From Psychroserpens sp. (lineage in GTDB: Bacteria; Bacteroidota; Bacteroidia; Flavobacteriales; Flavobacteriaceae), in NCBI GenBank assembly GCA_017643165.1, contig JAEPNY010000006.1, forward strand, positions 22,947 through 69,779: a stretch of DNA of 46,833 nucleotides, in the 5' to 3' direction. The notes beneath the pieces are model-generated. The model was given only the letters and a program-made list of their open reading frames with translations. It was not told where the DNA came from and did not search any database. The translations under genes and the position numbers were made by a program. Positions 27,397 to 35,233 of this stretch are shown piece by piece. Each line of letters begins with the position of its first letter. The stretch's first letter is position 1.

Positions 27397-28566
27397 ATGT
27401 TCAAGCGACTTTTATTCATATTTGGTATTTCACTAGTCTTAACTTGTAAAGACAATAAGAATAAGATTGGTACTAAAGAATGTATGCCCATTGAGTCACA
27501 GTCTACGTTACAACGTTTAAATAGTGTAGATCTTAATCCGGTATTTGTAAAGTCTATTGAAGAGATTGTTACTGATTCTTCAATGGTTTCTATATATGAT
27601 GGCATGATTAAAATTAAAGGTGGTGTTTTTGCAATGGGAGGTGATATTGTAGCAGGTTTTGAAAACATGCCAAGTACGGCTTTGCCTCAAGGTGATGAAT
27701 TACCAAAACATACCGTTCAGGTTAGCGATTTTTGGATGGATTCCCATGAGGTCACCAATGCTCAGTTTAAAGCGTTTGTTGATGCTACAGGCTATATAAC
27801 TACTGCAGAACGTCCTATTGATTGGGAAGAACTTAAGAAACAACTACCGCCAGGAACACCAAAGCCACCTGAGGAAAATCTGTTACCTGCATCCTTAGTT
27901 TTTAGTTATGCCGATAAAGGTGCTTCAAAAAACAATTTGGCCAATTGGTGGACTTTTAAGAAAAATGTGAACTGGAAAAATCCAAATGGTCCAGGAAGTA
28001 ACCTTGAAGGAAAAGACAACCATCCTGTTGTACATGTGAGTTGGTACGATGCTATGGCATATGCCAAATGGGTTGGAAAGCGATTACCAACCGAAGCAGA
28101 GTGGGAATACGCTATGCGAGGTGGTTTAGAAAACAATATGTACCCTTGGGGTAATGAAAAAACAGAACAAGATGTGCACTTTGCTAATCACTTACAAGGT
28201 GAATTTCCTTATGTCAATACTGTGGCTGATGGATTTGAAAGAACGGCACCTGTAAAGTCTTTTCCTGTAAATGGTTTTGGGCTTTATGATATGTCAGGTA
28301 ATGTTTGGGAATGGACCAATGATTGGTACAGTTCAAAATACTACTATGAACTTAAGGAAAAGGGTGGAGTAGCTATAAACCCAAAGGGACCAGAAGTTGG
28401 TTATGATTCATACAATAGTACAGAAAAGAAAAAAACCATAAGAGGAGGCTCTTTTTTATGCAATGATTATTGGTGTTCTGGTTTTAGAAATGCAAGACGC
28501 ATGCGAAATACACCAGATACATCTATGGAACATATTGGGTTTAGGTGTGTTAGAGATATTAATTAA
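27397..28566 (+). CDS. Formylglycine-generating enzyme (SUMF1 family), exported
   Basis: A 389-residue FGE-family protein. The lipobox is L-V-L-T-C (Cys17). The SUMF1 domain runs from about residue 70 to the end: I-K-G-G-V-F-A-M-G-G, H-E-V-T-N-A-Q-F, W-Y-D-A-M-A-Y-A-K-W, R-L-P-T-E-A-E-W-E-Y-A and G-N-V-W-E-W. Near the end C-N-D-Y-W-C (Cys355 and Cys360, five residues apart) matches the two copper-binding catalytic cysteines of aerobic FGE. T-P-D-T-S-x-E-H-I-G-F-R-C follows. It should therefore convert the sulfatase Cys to formylglycine. Many SUMF1-domain proteins lack these cysteines, so their presence is informative. Confidence 0.88.
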   Translation: MFKRLLFIFGISLVLTCKDNKNKIGTKECMPIESQSTLQRLNSVDLNPVFVKSIEEIVTDSSMVSIYDGMIKIKGGVFAMGGDIVAGFENMPSTALPQGDELPKHTVQVSDFWMDSHEVTNAQFKAFVDATGYITTAERPIDWEELKKQLPPGTPKPPEENLLPASLVFSYADKGASKNNLANWWTFKKNVNWKNPNGPGSNLEGKDNHPVVHVSWYDAMAYAKWVGKRLPTEAEWEYAMRGGLENNMYPWGNEKTEQDVHFANHLQGEFPYVNTVADGFERTAPVKSFPVNGFGLYDMSGNVWEWTNDWYSSKYYYELKEKGGVAINPKGPEVGYDSYNSTEKKKTIRGGSFLCNDYWCSGFRNARRMRNTPDTSMEHIGFRCVRDIN

Positions 28567-28578
28567 TTTGTAGAGGCT

Positions 28579-29628
28579 ATGGAAACAAAAAGTAATTTAA
28601 TTACCAATATCATTAAAATAGCATTAGTGCTGTTACTTTTGGTTTGGTGTTTTTTGATTATACAACCTTTTTTATTAGTGATACTCTGGGCAATTATTCT
28701 TGCTGTGGCCTTATTTCCCGTCTACAAATCAATTCTTAATAGAATAGGTGAGAAAAGAAAGAAACTTATTACCCTTTTGTTTGGTATCCTTGTGTCAATA
28801 TTATTACTCGTACCAGCCTATTTTATAACAAAATCAGTAGGACAAACAACGCTAAATGCCGTAAATGATATCAAGAATAATACGTTTCAATTACCTGCAC
28901 CAGATGAAAGTGTAAAGGAATGGCCTATGGTAGGAGGTAATATTTATGAGAATTGGTCTAATGCTTCAACAGATTTAAAGAAGTATTCCATTGAACATAA
29001 AGATTTTTTGCTGGATCAAAGGTCTAAGCAGTTAACTGGATTTAAAGGATTTTTGGCAGCCTTTATAACCTTTTTTGTAGCCTTTTTATTATCTTTAGTG
29101 TTTATGTATCATTCTGATTATGCCAATAAATAAGCTCACTTATTTTTCAGAAAAATAGTTGGTGATGATGGTGACGAAATTGTTCAAATTTCTAGAGATG
29201 TAATTAGAAGTGTTGTAAAAGGAATTTTATTAGTTGCTATTATTCAAGCGGGTTTAGCCTTTATTGGGTTTAAAATCATTGGTTTGCCGGGTGCTGGGAT
29301 TTTCACCTTTCTTTTGTTGGTTTTGGCCATTATGCAAATACCAACAATTTTAGTTATGATTCCAGCTATAATTTTAGCCTTTTCCATTTCAGATACTACA
29401 CCAGCTATCATCTTTTCCATTTATTGTGTGCTTGTCGGTGTTTCGGATAATATTCTAAAACCTATATTTTTAGGGAAAGGATTAAAAACGCCTATGATCG
29501 TAATTTTGATTGGTACTATTGGAGGTATGTTGTTGCATGGAATTATCGGATTATTTATTGGAGCTGTGGTTTTATCCGTTATGTATAGAATATACGAATA
29601 TTGGGTCAATGATTTAAAACTTAAATGA
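28579..29628 (+). pseudogene. AI-2E-family transporter interrupted by one stop codon
   Basis: One reading frame of 349 codons runs from ATG 28579 to TGA 29626-29628, broken only by TAA at 29131-29133. The N-terminal half has helices at about residues 10-45 and 65-85 and then a soluble loop. The C-terminal half has A-G-L-A-F-I-G-F, G-L-P-G-A-G-I-F-T-F-L and P-I-F-L-G-K-G-L-K-T-P-M, typical of the AI-2E/PerM permease family. The reading frame is intact on both sides of the stop, so the mutation looks recent. The short product would lack most of the conserved core. The gene lies 12 bp after the FGE gene. Confidence 0.8.
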
Positions 29629-30299
29629 AAATAAAGAAAATGAATTCGAAAAATTTAATCCTATCCACTCTAGTAAAGCTGTGGTTAGTTGTACTATCGT
29701 TTGTTAGCATAAATAGTTTTGCACAGCGTATTGAAATTACACCATCTTACGGTTTTCATTTTGGTACCAAACTAGATTATGGTCCAAATTATATTGAAGT
29801 AGAAGATAGTGGTCAATGGGGAATTACTCTTGGTGTAGAAACTTTTGATGATGTTATGGTTGAGCTGTCTTATACTCGTATGAATACTGAGTTAAGTATT
29901 AGGGATGTTGATTTAAGTCCTTCTGAACAAAGATTATCTGATATAGCAGGTGATTGGATTTTGGTCGGTGGAACAAAATATTTTCCAAAAGGCAAGATTA
30001 GACCATTTGCAGGAGGAGCATTAGGCCTTGTAATTTTGAGTCCGAGCAATGAAAACAATAATTTAATAAGTAGGTCCTTAGATAGTGAAACTAAATTTAC
30101 ATTCTCATTTAAAGGAGGTGTTAACATTATGTTTTCCGAAAAGATAGGACTAAATATACAAGGCAATCTTTATTTCCCTGTAGAATGGGGTGGAGTATAT
30201 GTTGGTGGAGGTCCTGGTGGTGTGTCGGGAGGTGTTAGCACAACAAGTACCACAGTAATCGGTGGATTCAGTGGTGGACTAGTTTATAGAATGAAATAA
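29625..30299 (+). CDS. Small outer-membrane beta-barrel
   Basis: A 224-residue exported protein (signal peptide ending I-N-S-F-A-Q, about residue 34; an alternative start at 29640 gives a shorter one). The strands resemble the OmpA/OmpW-type eight-strand barrel of Bacteroidota: V-G-G-T-K-Y-F-P-K-G, I-R-P-F-A-G-G-A-L-G-L and a Gly/Thr-rich tail ending G-G-L-V-Y-R-M-K. The start overlaps the stop of the upstream permease gene (ATGA), so it may be translationally coupled to it. Confidence 0.65.
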   Translation: MKIKKMNSKNLILSTLVKLWLVVLSFVSINSFAQRIEITPSYGFHFGTKLDYGPNYIEVEDSGQWGITLGVETFDDVMVELSYTRMNTELSIRDVDLSPSEQRLSDIAGDWILVGGTKYFPKGKIRPFAGGALGLVILSPSNENNNLISRSLDSETKFTFSFKGGVNIMFSEKIGLNIQGNLYFPVEWGGVYVGGGPGGVSGGVSTTSTTVIGGFSGGLVYRMK

Positions 30300-30348
30300 A
30301 AAGAGCCTATTTTAGAATCATATTTTATATAGAAATCCTTTAATTTCC

Positions 30349-31365
30349 GTGTCAATTACTAAACTCATATTTATTCTTTTAATTGCCTTCCCATTATCGG
30401 CAATAGCTCAAAATGACACCATAAGGGTTAAGAATAAGAATGTAATTATGGGTGAGATTAAAAACTTATCCAAGGGGGTACTAACCATGGGAACACCCTA
30501 TAGTGACAGTGATTTTAAAATCGAATTCGACCAGATCGAATATATGGTCATTCAGAGAAAGTGTCTATTGCTTTTAACACAAGGTAGACGTCGTTTTGGG
30601 AATGTTTCTACAACTAAAGAAGGATTGGTGGAAATTACATTGGAGGATGGGACCAAGGAGACCTATAAATTCGAAGAAATTATTGCCTTGGATGAAATTG
30701 AAGATAGATTTTGGAAACGCATATCTGGTAGATTAGATTTTAGTTTAACATTATCAAAAGCAAATTCATTATCACAATTTAACGCAGGTGGTGGTGTAGA
30801 TTATATAGATGAAAAATGGAGAATTAGAGGTAGTGTTAATCTGTTAAATTCAGATCAGGAGAATTCTGAAAGGACAGAGAGAACCGAAGGTCAATTGGAG
30901 TTTTATCGTTTCTTACCTAGAAAGTGGTACTTGTTAGGTGATATGTCGTATTTATCAAATACAGAACAGGCTTTAGAAGGCCGAATTAGACCAAGTTTAG
31001 GTATTGGCAAATTCTTAGTAAGTACTAATAAAATGTATTTAGGATTAGGTTTGGGATATGCCTATAATATAGAGAATTATTTGGATTCCTCTTTTGATAA
31101 GACCTCTTCAGAAGCATTTATCAATGCAACCTTAAATATGTTTGATTTTGAAGATATAAGCCTTGATTCTAGTCTTAACATTTCTCCCAGTCTTTCAGAA
31201 AGCGGAAGAATTAGAACGGATTATGACATCAACTTAAAATATGATCTTCCTTTGGATTTTTATATCAAACTAGGATTTACGTTAAATTATGATAATCAAC
31301 CAGTCACTGGAGGAAATGATGTAGATTATATTTTCACCACAGGTTTTGGTTGGGAGTTTAATTAA
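30349..31365 (+). CDS. DUF481 outer-membrane protein
   Basis: A 338-residue protein with a signal peptide (ending A-I-A-Q, about residue 21). Residues 22-110 carry small strand-rich repeats (D-T-I-R-V-K-N-K-N-V-I-M-G-E-I, then G-L-V-E-I-T-L-E-D-G), like those preceding DUF481 barrels. Residues 125-338 match DUF481 (salt-induced outer-membrane protein): L-D-F-S-L-T-L-S-K-A-N-S, G-Q-L-E-F-Y-R-F-L-P-R-K-W-Y and a terminal F-G-W-E-F-N. The start is GTG at 30349, as no ATG precedes the signal peptide. Confidence 0.8.
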   Translation: MSITKLIFILLIAFPLSAIAQNDTIRVKNKNVIMGEIKNLSKGVLTMGTPYSDSDFKIEFDQIEYMVIQRKCLLLLTQGRRRFGNVSTTKEGLVEITLEDGTKETYKFEEIIALDEIEDRFWKRISGRLDFSLTLSKANSLSQFNAGGGVDYIDEKWRIRGSVNLLNSDQENSERTERTEGQLEFYRFLPRKWYLLGDMSYLSNTEQALEGRIRPSLGIGKFLVSTNKMYLGLGLGYAYNIENYLDSSFDKTSSEAFINATLNMFDFEDISLDSSLNISPSLSESGRIRTDYDINLKYDLPLDFYIKLGFTLNYDNQPVTGGNDVDYIFTTGFGWEFN

Positions 31366-31398
31366 AGATTTCTAATTTTTTATCTTTAAATATTGTAT

Positions 31399-32422
31399 AT
31401 GAAAAAAGAGTATTTATTTCCTGATTTTATTCAGTTTAAGCTTAATATCAGCAAGGGCACAAGATTTATCAGAAGTCTATTCTAGAGTGAGTCCAGCTGT
31501 TGTGTCCATTTTTGTAGAAGAAAACACGGTTGTGGCCTCCGATGGGCTAAATTCCCAAACAGTGACTCAAAATGGTTTGGGTTCTGGTTTCTTGGTAGCT
31601 GACAATTTAGTGGTCACTGCGGCACATGTTGTTAGAGTTCCAGAGCGTATTCAGATTCAGTTTAGTGATGGTGAAATCATTCCAGGTACAGTATTATCGT
31701 CATACAATGCACCTGATATAGCCTTGGTAAAATTGTTTAGACCAAAGATGAATGCTACTATCGTGAATTTTGGTGATTCAGATAAGCTTAAGGTAGGCCA
31801 ACAAGTATTTGTGGTAGGTTCACCATATGGCCTTACCGATTCTTTCTCGTCGGGTTATGTGAGTAGTTTTAGGCGTTCAAATCTTGGGAGCAACCCCTTT
31901 ACATCAACAGAGTTTATTCAAACTGATGCTGCCATTAATCAAGGAAATTCTGGTGGTCCTATGTTTAATCTGCAAGGTGAGGTCGTTGGTATTGTGAGCC
32001 ACATAACAACCCAATCTGGAGGATTTGAGGGAATAGGTTATGCTAGTAGTTCAAATTTGGCGAAAAAGTTATTATTGGATAATAGCAGACCTTGGCTTGG
32101 TGCAGAAATGCATTTATTAACGCTTAGGCAAGGTGAAATTTTGAACCTTCCTCAGGAATATGGTCTTCTGGTACAACGTGTTTCATCCAATTCGGTTTTT
32201 GGTCAAATGGGTGTTAAGGGTGGTGATATAGAAGCTATATTCAATGAGGAGAAACTTATTTTAGGTGGTGATATTATCTTGGCATTTAACGATATTAAAT
32301 TTGACCCTTCGGATAATACACTCACTAAATTAGGAGAGTTTGCAAACAATTTGGGACCTAATCCTAAATTTAATATTACTATTTTTCGAAAAGGCAAGAA
32401 ATTAATATTAGAATCTAAATAA
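31399..32422 (+). pseudogene. DegP-like (S1C) serine protease, frameshifted in the signal peptide
   Basis: The ATG at 31399 opens a signal peptide (M-K-K) in one frame, but the hydrophobic core L-I-L-F-S-L-S-L-I-S-A-R-A-Q and the rest of the protein are in the next frame. A one-base insertion near 31415-31421 explains this. The body keeps the trypsin triad: T-A-A-H (His), N-A-P-D-I-A-L-V-K (Asp) and G-N-S-G-G-P (Ser). A PDZ-like region follows to the end. Without the signal peptide the protease would not be exported. A GTG at 31487 could start a cytosolic, probably non-functional, product. Confidence 0.75.
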
Positions 32423-32431
32423 TTGAGCTTA

Positions 32432-32660
32432 TTACTTGATTGCATCTACTGCTGATTTAATCAAATTTCCAATTCCAATTTGCTCTTTCATAAAATCGCT
32501 TAAGAATTACATTGAAGTTTTTTTGATGTAATTTAAATTGTTCATCACTTAGTATATTCTTTAGGTCAATAGTCAATTTATCTAACATTTTTTCAAATAG
32601 GACCTTGCGTTCTGCTTACGTATAATCTTTATCCTTGTCATCTAGACGTCGCATTTTTGC
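32432..32660 (-). pseudogene. Relic of a minus-strand gene
   Basis: On the minus strand the sequence reads A-A-K-M-R-R-L-D-D-K-D-K-D-Y-T, then a TAA, then A-E-R-K-V-L-F-E-K-M-L-D-K-L, then L-S-D-E-Q-F-K-L-H-Q-K-N-F-N-V-I-L-K, and after a frame change D-F-M-K-E-Q-I-G-I-G-N-L and a stop at 32432-32434. It looks like the C-terminal part of a small alpha-helical protein, perhaps of the Spy/CpxP-like kind (the L-S-D-E-Q-F motif). Nothing upstream of about 32660 continues it. Confidence 0.6.
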
Positions 32661-33081
32661 GGCCGAATTCAAGACAATGAAAGTGAATTATGAGTTTACT
32701 GGAGAAAATGCCAAAGATGTAGTCGTATTAAATAACGCTGATGCAGAGTTCAAGATGAATACTTGGACGATTCAAGCTGTCACGTCATTAGATTTTAAAG
32801 TGGTTTCTTTCTATGGTGGCGTAGGATATAATACAGGAAATTCTTCGGCTAAAATGCGTGGCGAATATGGGTTGAATTACGACGTAGAAGATAGTAATGG
32901 CGAGGTCATAGGTAATATCACTGAAATGGTCGTTGACCCGATAAATTTGGACTTTAATATTAGTGGAATGCGCGGCACTCTAGGAACTCGATTAAATATT
33001 GGATTCTTTAAGATTTTCGCAGATTATACCATTCAAGAATTTAATACTGCAACGGCAGGTATCGCTTTTAGTTTTAGGTAA
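32656..33081 (+). pseudogene. 3' remnant of a DUF6588-like gene
   Basis: The final 135-140 residues of an outer-membrane-type protein: F-K-T-M-K-V-N-Y-E-F, G-G-V-G-Y-N-T-G, G-T-R-L-N-I-G-F-F-K-I-F-A-D-Y and G-I-A-F-S-F at the end. This C-terminal pattern resembles DUF6588 proteins of flavobacteria. No signal peptide or start region is present. The frame is closed by a stop at 32623-32625 in unrelated sequence. It was probably cut by the event that created the island junction. Confidence 0.6.
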
Positions 33082-33105
33082 TCATTATCAAAACATTAAA
33101 TCTAA

Positions 33106-33137
33106 AAACGCGTAAGAATTTATCTTGCGCTTTTTTT
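33106..33137 (+). terminator. Terminator after the DUF6588-like remnant
   Basis: GCGTAAGA / TCTTGCGC, an 8-bp stem with one G-T pair and a 5-base loop, followed by T7. Confidence 0.8.
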
Positions 33138-33158
33138 CATTAAGCCCTTAAAAATTCG

Positions 33159-33166
33159 TAATTTTG
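33159..33166 (+). promoter_or_regulatory. -7 element of mdh
   Basis: TAATTTTG (then C) matches TAnnTTTG. It predicts a leader of about 30 bases. Confidence 0.6.
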
Positions 33167-33202
33167 CACTCTCAATAAAACACAAAATAAAAACATAAAA
33201 AC

Positions 33203-34129
33203 ATGAAAGTAACAGTAGTTGGTGCAGGTGCAGTAGGTGCAAGTTGTGCAGAATACATCGCAATTAAAAACTTTGCTTCAGAAGTAGTGATTCTTGATAT
33301 TAAAGAAGGCTATGCTGAAGGTAAAGCTATGGATTTAATGCAGTGTGCTTCTTTAAATGGGTTTGATACAAAAATCACAGGAAGTACTAACGATTATTCT
33401 AAAACAGCAAATAGTGATATTTGCGTTATTACTTCTGGTATTCCTCGTAAGCCAGGAATGACTCGTGAGGAATTGATCGGTATCAATGCTGGTATTGTAA
33501 AAACAGTTTCTGCGAGCTTGGTTGAGCACTCACCAAATACAATCCTTATTGTTGTTAGTAATCCTATGGATACAATGACATACTTGGTACACAAAACTAC
33601 TGATCTTCCAAAGCATAAAATTATCGGAATGGGTGGCGCTTTAGATTCTGCTCGTTTTAAATATCGATTAGCTGAAGCTTTAGAAGCTCCAATTAGTGAT
33701 ATCGATGGAATGGTGATAGGTGGACACAGCGATAAAGGAATGGTGCCATTAACTTCGCATGCGACACGTAATAGTATTAATGTTTCAGAATTTATTTCTG
33801 AAGAACGTTTAAACCAGGTCAAAGAGGATACTAAAGTTGGTGGTGCGACATTGACTAAATTATTAGGAACATCTGCATGGTATGCACCTGGTGCTGCTGT
33901 TAGCGGACTAGTGCAGGCTATCGCTTGTGATCAAAAGAAAATGTTCCCGTGTTCTACATTGTTAGATGGTGAATACGGATTAAGTGATCTTTGTATCGGA
34001 GTTCCTGTAATTTTAGGCCGTAATGGAATCGAAAAGATTGTTGATGTTCCATTAAGCGATGCTGAAAAAGCGCACATGGCTGAAAGTGCTGAAGGTGTAA
34101 AGAAAACCAATGGCTTACTAGAATTATAA
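33203..34129 (+). CDS. mdh: Malate dehydrogenase
   Basis: A 308-residue NAD-dependent malate dehydrogenase of the LDH-like group, which interconverts malate and oxaloacetate in the TCA cycle. The Rossmann motif is V-V-G-A-G-A-V-G-A. Substrate arginines lie in S-G-I-P-R-K-P-G-M-T-R and D-S-A-R-F-K-Y-R. The catalytic His is in G-G-H-S-D. The length is normal. It has its own promoter and terminator, and starts the core block to the right of the island. Confidence 0.95.
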   Translation: MKVTVVGAGAVGASCAEYIAIKNFASEVVILDIKEGYAEGKAMDLMQCASLNGFDTKITGSTNDYSKTANSDICVITSGIPRKPGMTREELIGINAGIVKTVSASLVEHSPNTILIVVSNPMDTMTYLVHKTTDLPKHKIIGMGGALDSARFKYRLAEALEAPISDIDGMVIGGHSDKGMVPLTSHATRNSINVSEFISEERLNQVKEDTKVGGATLTKLLGTSAWYAPGAAVSGLVQAIACDQKKMFPCSTLLDGEYGLSDLCIGVPVILGRNGIEKIVDVPLSDAEKAHMAESAEGVKKTNGLLEL

Positions 34130-34153
34130 TTCTATCTTTTTATAAATAAAACG

Positions 34154-34187
34154 AAAAGCTATCAGAATATTCTGGTAGCTTTTTTTA
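34154..34187 (+). terminator. mdh terminator
   Basis: An 11-bp stem (AAGCTATCAGA / TCTGGTAGCTT, one G-T pair) with a 4-base loop, followed by a T run. Confidence 0.85.
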
Positions 34188-34198
34188 GTTTAGTAGCA

Positions 34199-35161
34199 AT
34201 GAAATATCTATCAATACTTCTTGTCATATGCTTTTTGTCTTGCGGAAAACAAGCCCCAAAAGAAACCTATCGTATCACATATCAGTTCGAAAATCCTGAT
34301 GCAATAGATGATAGTGCAGTTCTCAGAACCGTAAATACCATCAAGAATAGACTTAATCAATTTACAAGAGACTATGAACTCTTGATTGGAAAGGATAAGC
34401 GATTAGAACTCACAATTCGTACAGATGTGGATATAGTTCGGTTAAATACTTTGGTGAGTAACGAAGGAGCTCTTGAATTTTGGGAGTGTTTAGACTTAAA
34501 TACCGCTTCTGAATTTATTTACATGTTTGATGAAGAAGTTTCTAAAAATATAGAAACAACAACATCAAGCAATAATTTTACGATTGAACAACTGCTAGAA
34601 GAGACTACGCCGTTTTCTTCACTTTTTGGTCCTCCAGATTACAGTTCAAACAGTTTCTTTACGGTCGCAGTAAAAGACACGGCTTTGGTCAATAATTATA
34701 TGAATTCGCATTATGCTAAGGCTGTTAAGAGAAACGAATATCGCAATATTGATCTCTTATATGGTCATTTACCCGTAAATGATGTTATTGGCGTTTTTTT
34801 TGTCCAATCAAACCCGAATAGGAAAGCACTCATTAACGAAACGCATATTACTTATGCTAGGCAAAATTATAACAGTATAGGTAATCCGTCAGTTACCATA
34901 CAAATGAATGATCTAGGTGCAAATCGTTGGGAACGGATGACCACAAATGCCTTTAATAATAAAACGCGAATTGCAGTCTGTTTAAATGGCAAAGTAATGA
35001 CTGCACCTACAGTTTCGGTAGCTGGAATTGTAGGAGGTTCTACTGAAATATCCGGTAGCTTCACTGAAGAAGAGGCAATAGATCTGTCACTGGTCTTAAG
35101 TACAAAAGAGCGTATACCAAAATTGATAGTCGTTGATACCGCAATTATTGCCGATGAATAG
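34199..35161 (+). CDS. Lipoprotein related to the periplasmic P1 domain of SecD
   Basis: A 320-residue lipoprotein (lipobox F-L-S-C, Cys15) without other membrane segments. The N-terminal part (I-K-N-R-L-N-Q-F, then L-E-L-T-I-R, then G-A-L-E-F-W-E) parallels L-R-K-R-I-D-Q-F and L-Q-F-W-D in the SecD part of the neighbouring SecDF. The C-terminal part (N-P-S-V-T-I-Q-M-N, G-S-T-E-I-S-G-S-F-T-E-E-E-A-I-D-L) parallels K-P-T-V-T-M-Q-M-N and G-N-T-E-I-S-G-N-F-T-V-N-E-A-V-D-L there. So it is a free-standing SecD P1 base-plus-head domain on a lipid anchor. It may help SecDF or compete with it. Confidence 0.8.
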   Translation: MKYLSILLVICFLSCGKQAPKETYRITYQFENPDAIDDSAVLRTVNTIKNRLNQFTRDYELLIGKDKRLELTIRTDVDIVRLNTLVSNEGALEFWECLDLNTASEFIYMFDEEVSKNIETTTSSNNFTIEQLLEETTPFSSLFGPPDYSSNSFFTVAVKDTALVNNYMNSHYAKAVKRNEYRNIDLLYGHLPVNDVIGVFFVQSNPNRKALINETHITYARQNYNSIGNPSVTIQMNDLGANRWERMTTNAFNNKTRIAVCLNGKVMTAPTVSVAGIVGGSTEISGSFTEEEAIDLSLVLSTKERIPKLIVVDTAIIADE

Positions 35162-35221
35162 TGCAATTTTACAAGTTTTTACGATCAACTGCAGGTGAGC
35201 CGGGATTCGACATTTTTTTTA

Positions 35222-35229
35222 TATATTTG
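35222..35229 (+). promoter_or_regulatory. -7 element before the gene at 35234
   Basis: TATATTTG matches TAnnTTTG and ends 4 bp before a GTG start, so the message would be leaderless. Confidence 0.5.
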
Positions 35230-35233
35230 GCGC

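Noticed and set aside
19573-28566. Polysaccharide utilisation locus
   Set aside because: No SusC/SusD pair, glycoside hydrolase or hybrid regulator in the region.
29131-29133. Programmed stop read-through in the permease gene
   Set aside because: No known recoding context or structure is visible after the TAA, and nearby genes are also decayed, so mutation is simpler.
16640-32660. Prophage, transposon or integrative element
   Set aside because: No integrase, transposase, phage or conjugation gene is visible, and no matching direct repeats were found at the edges by eye.
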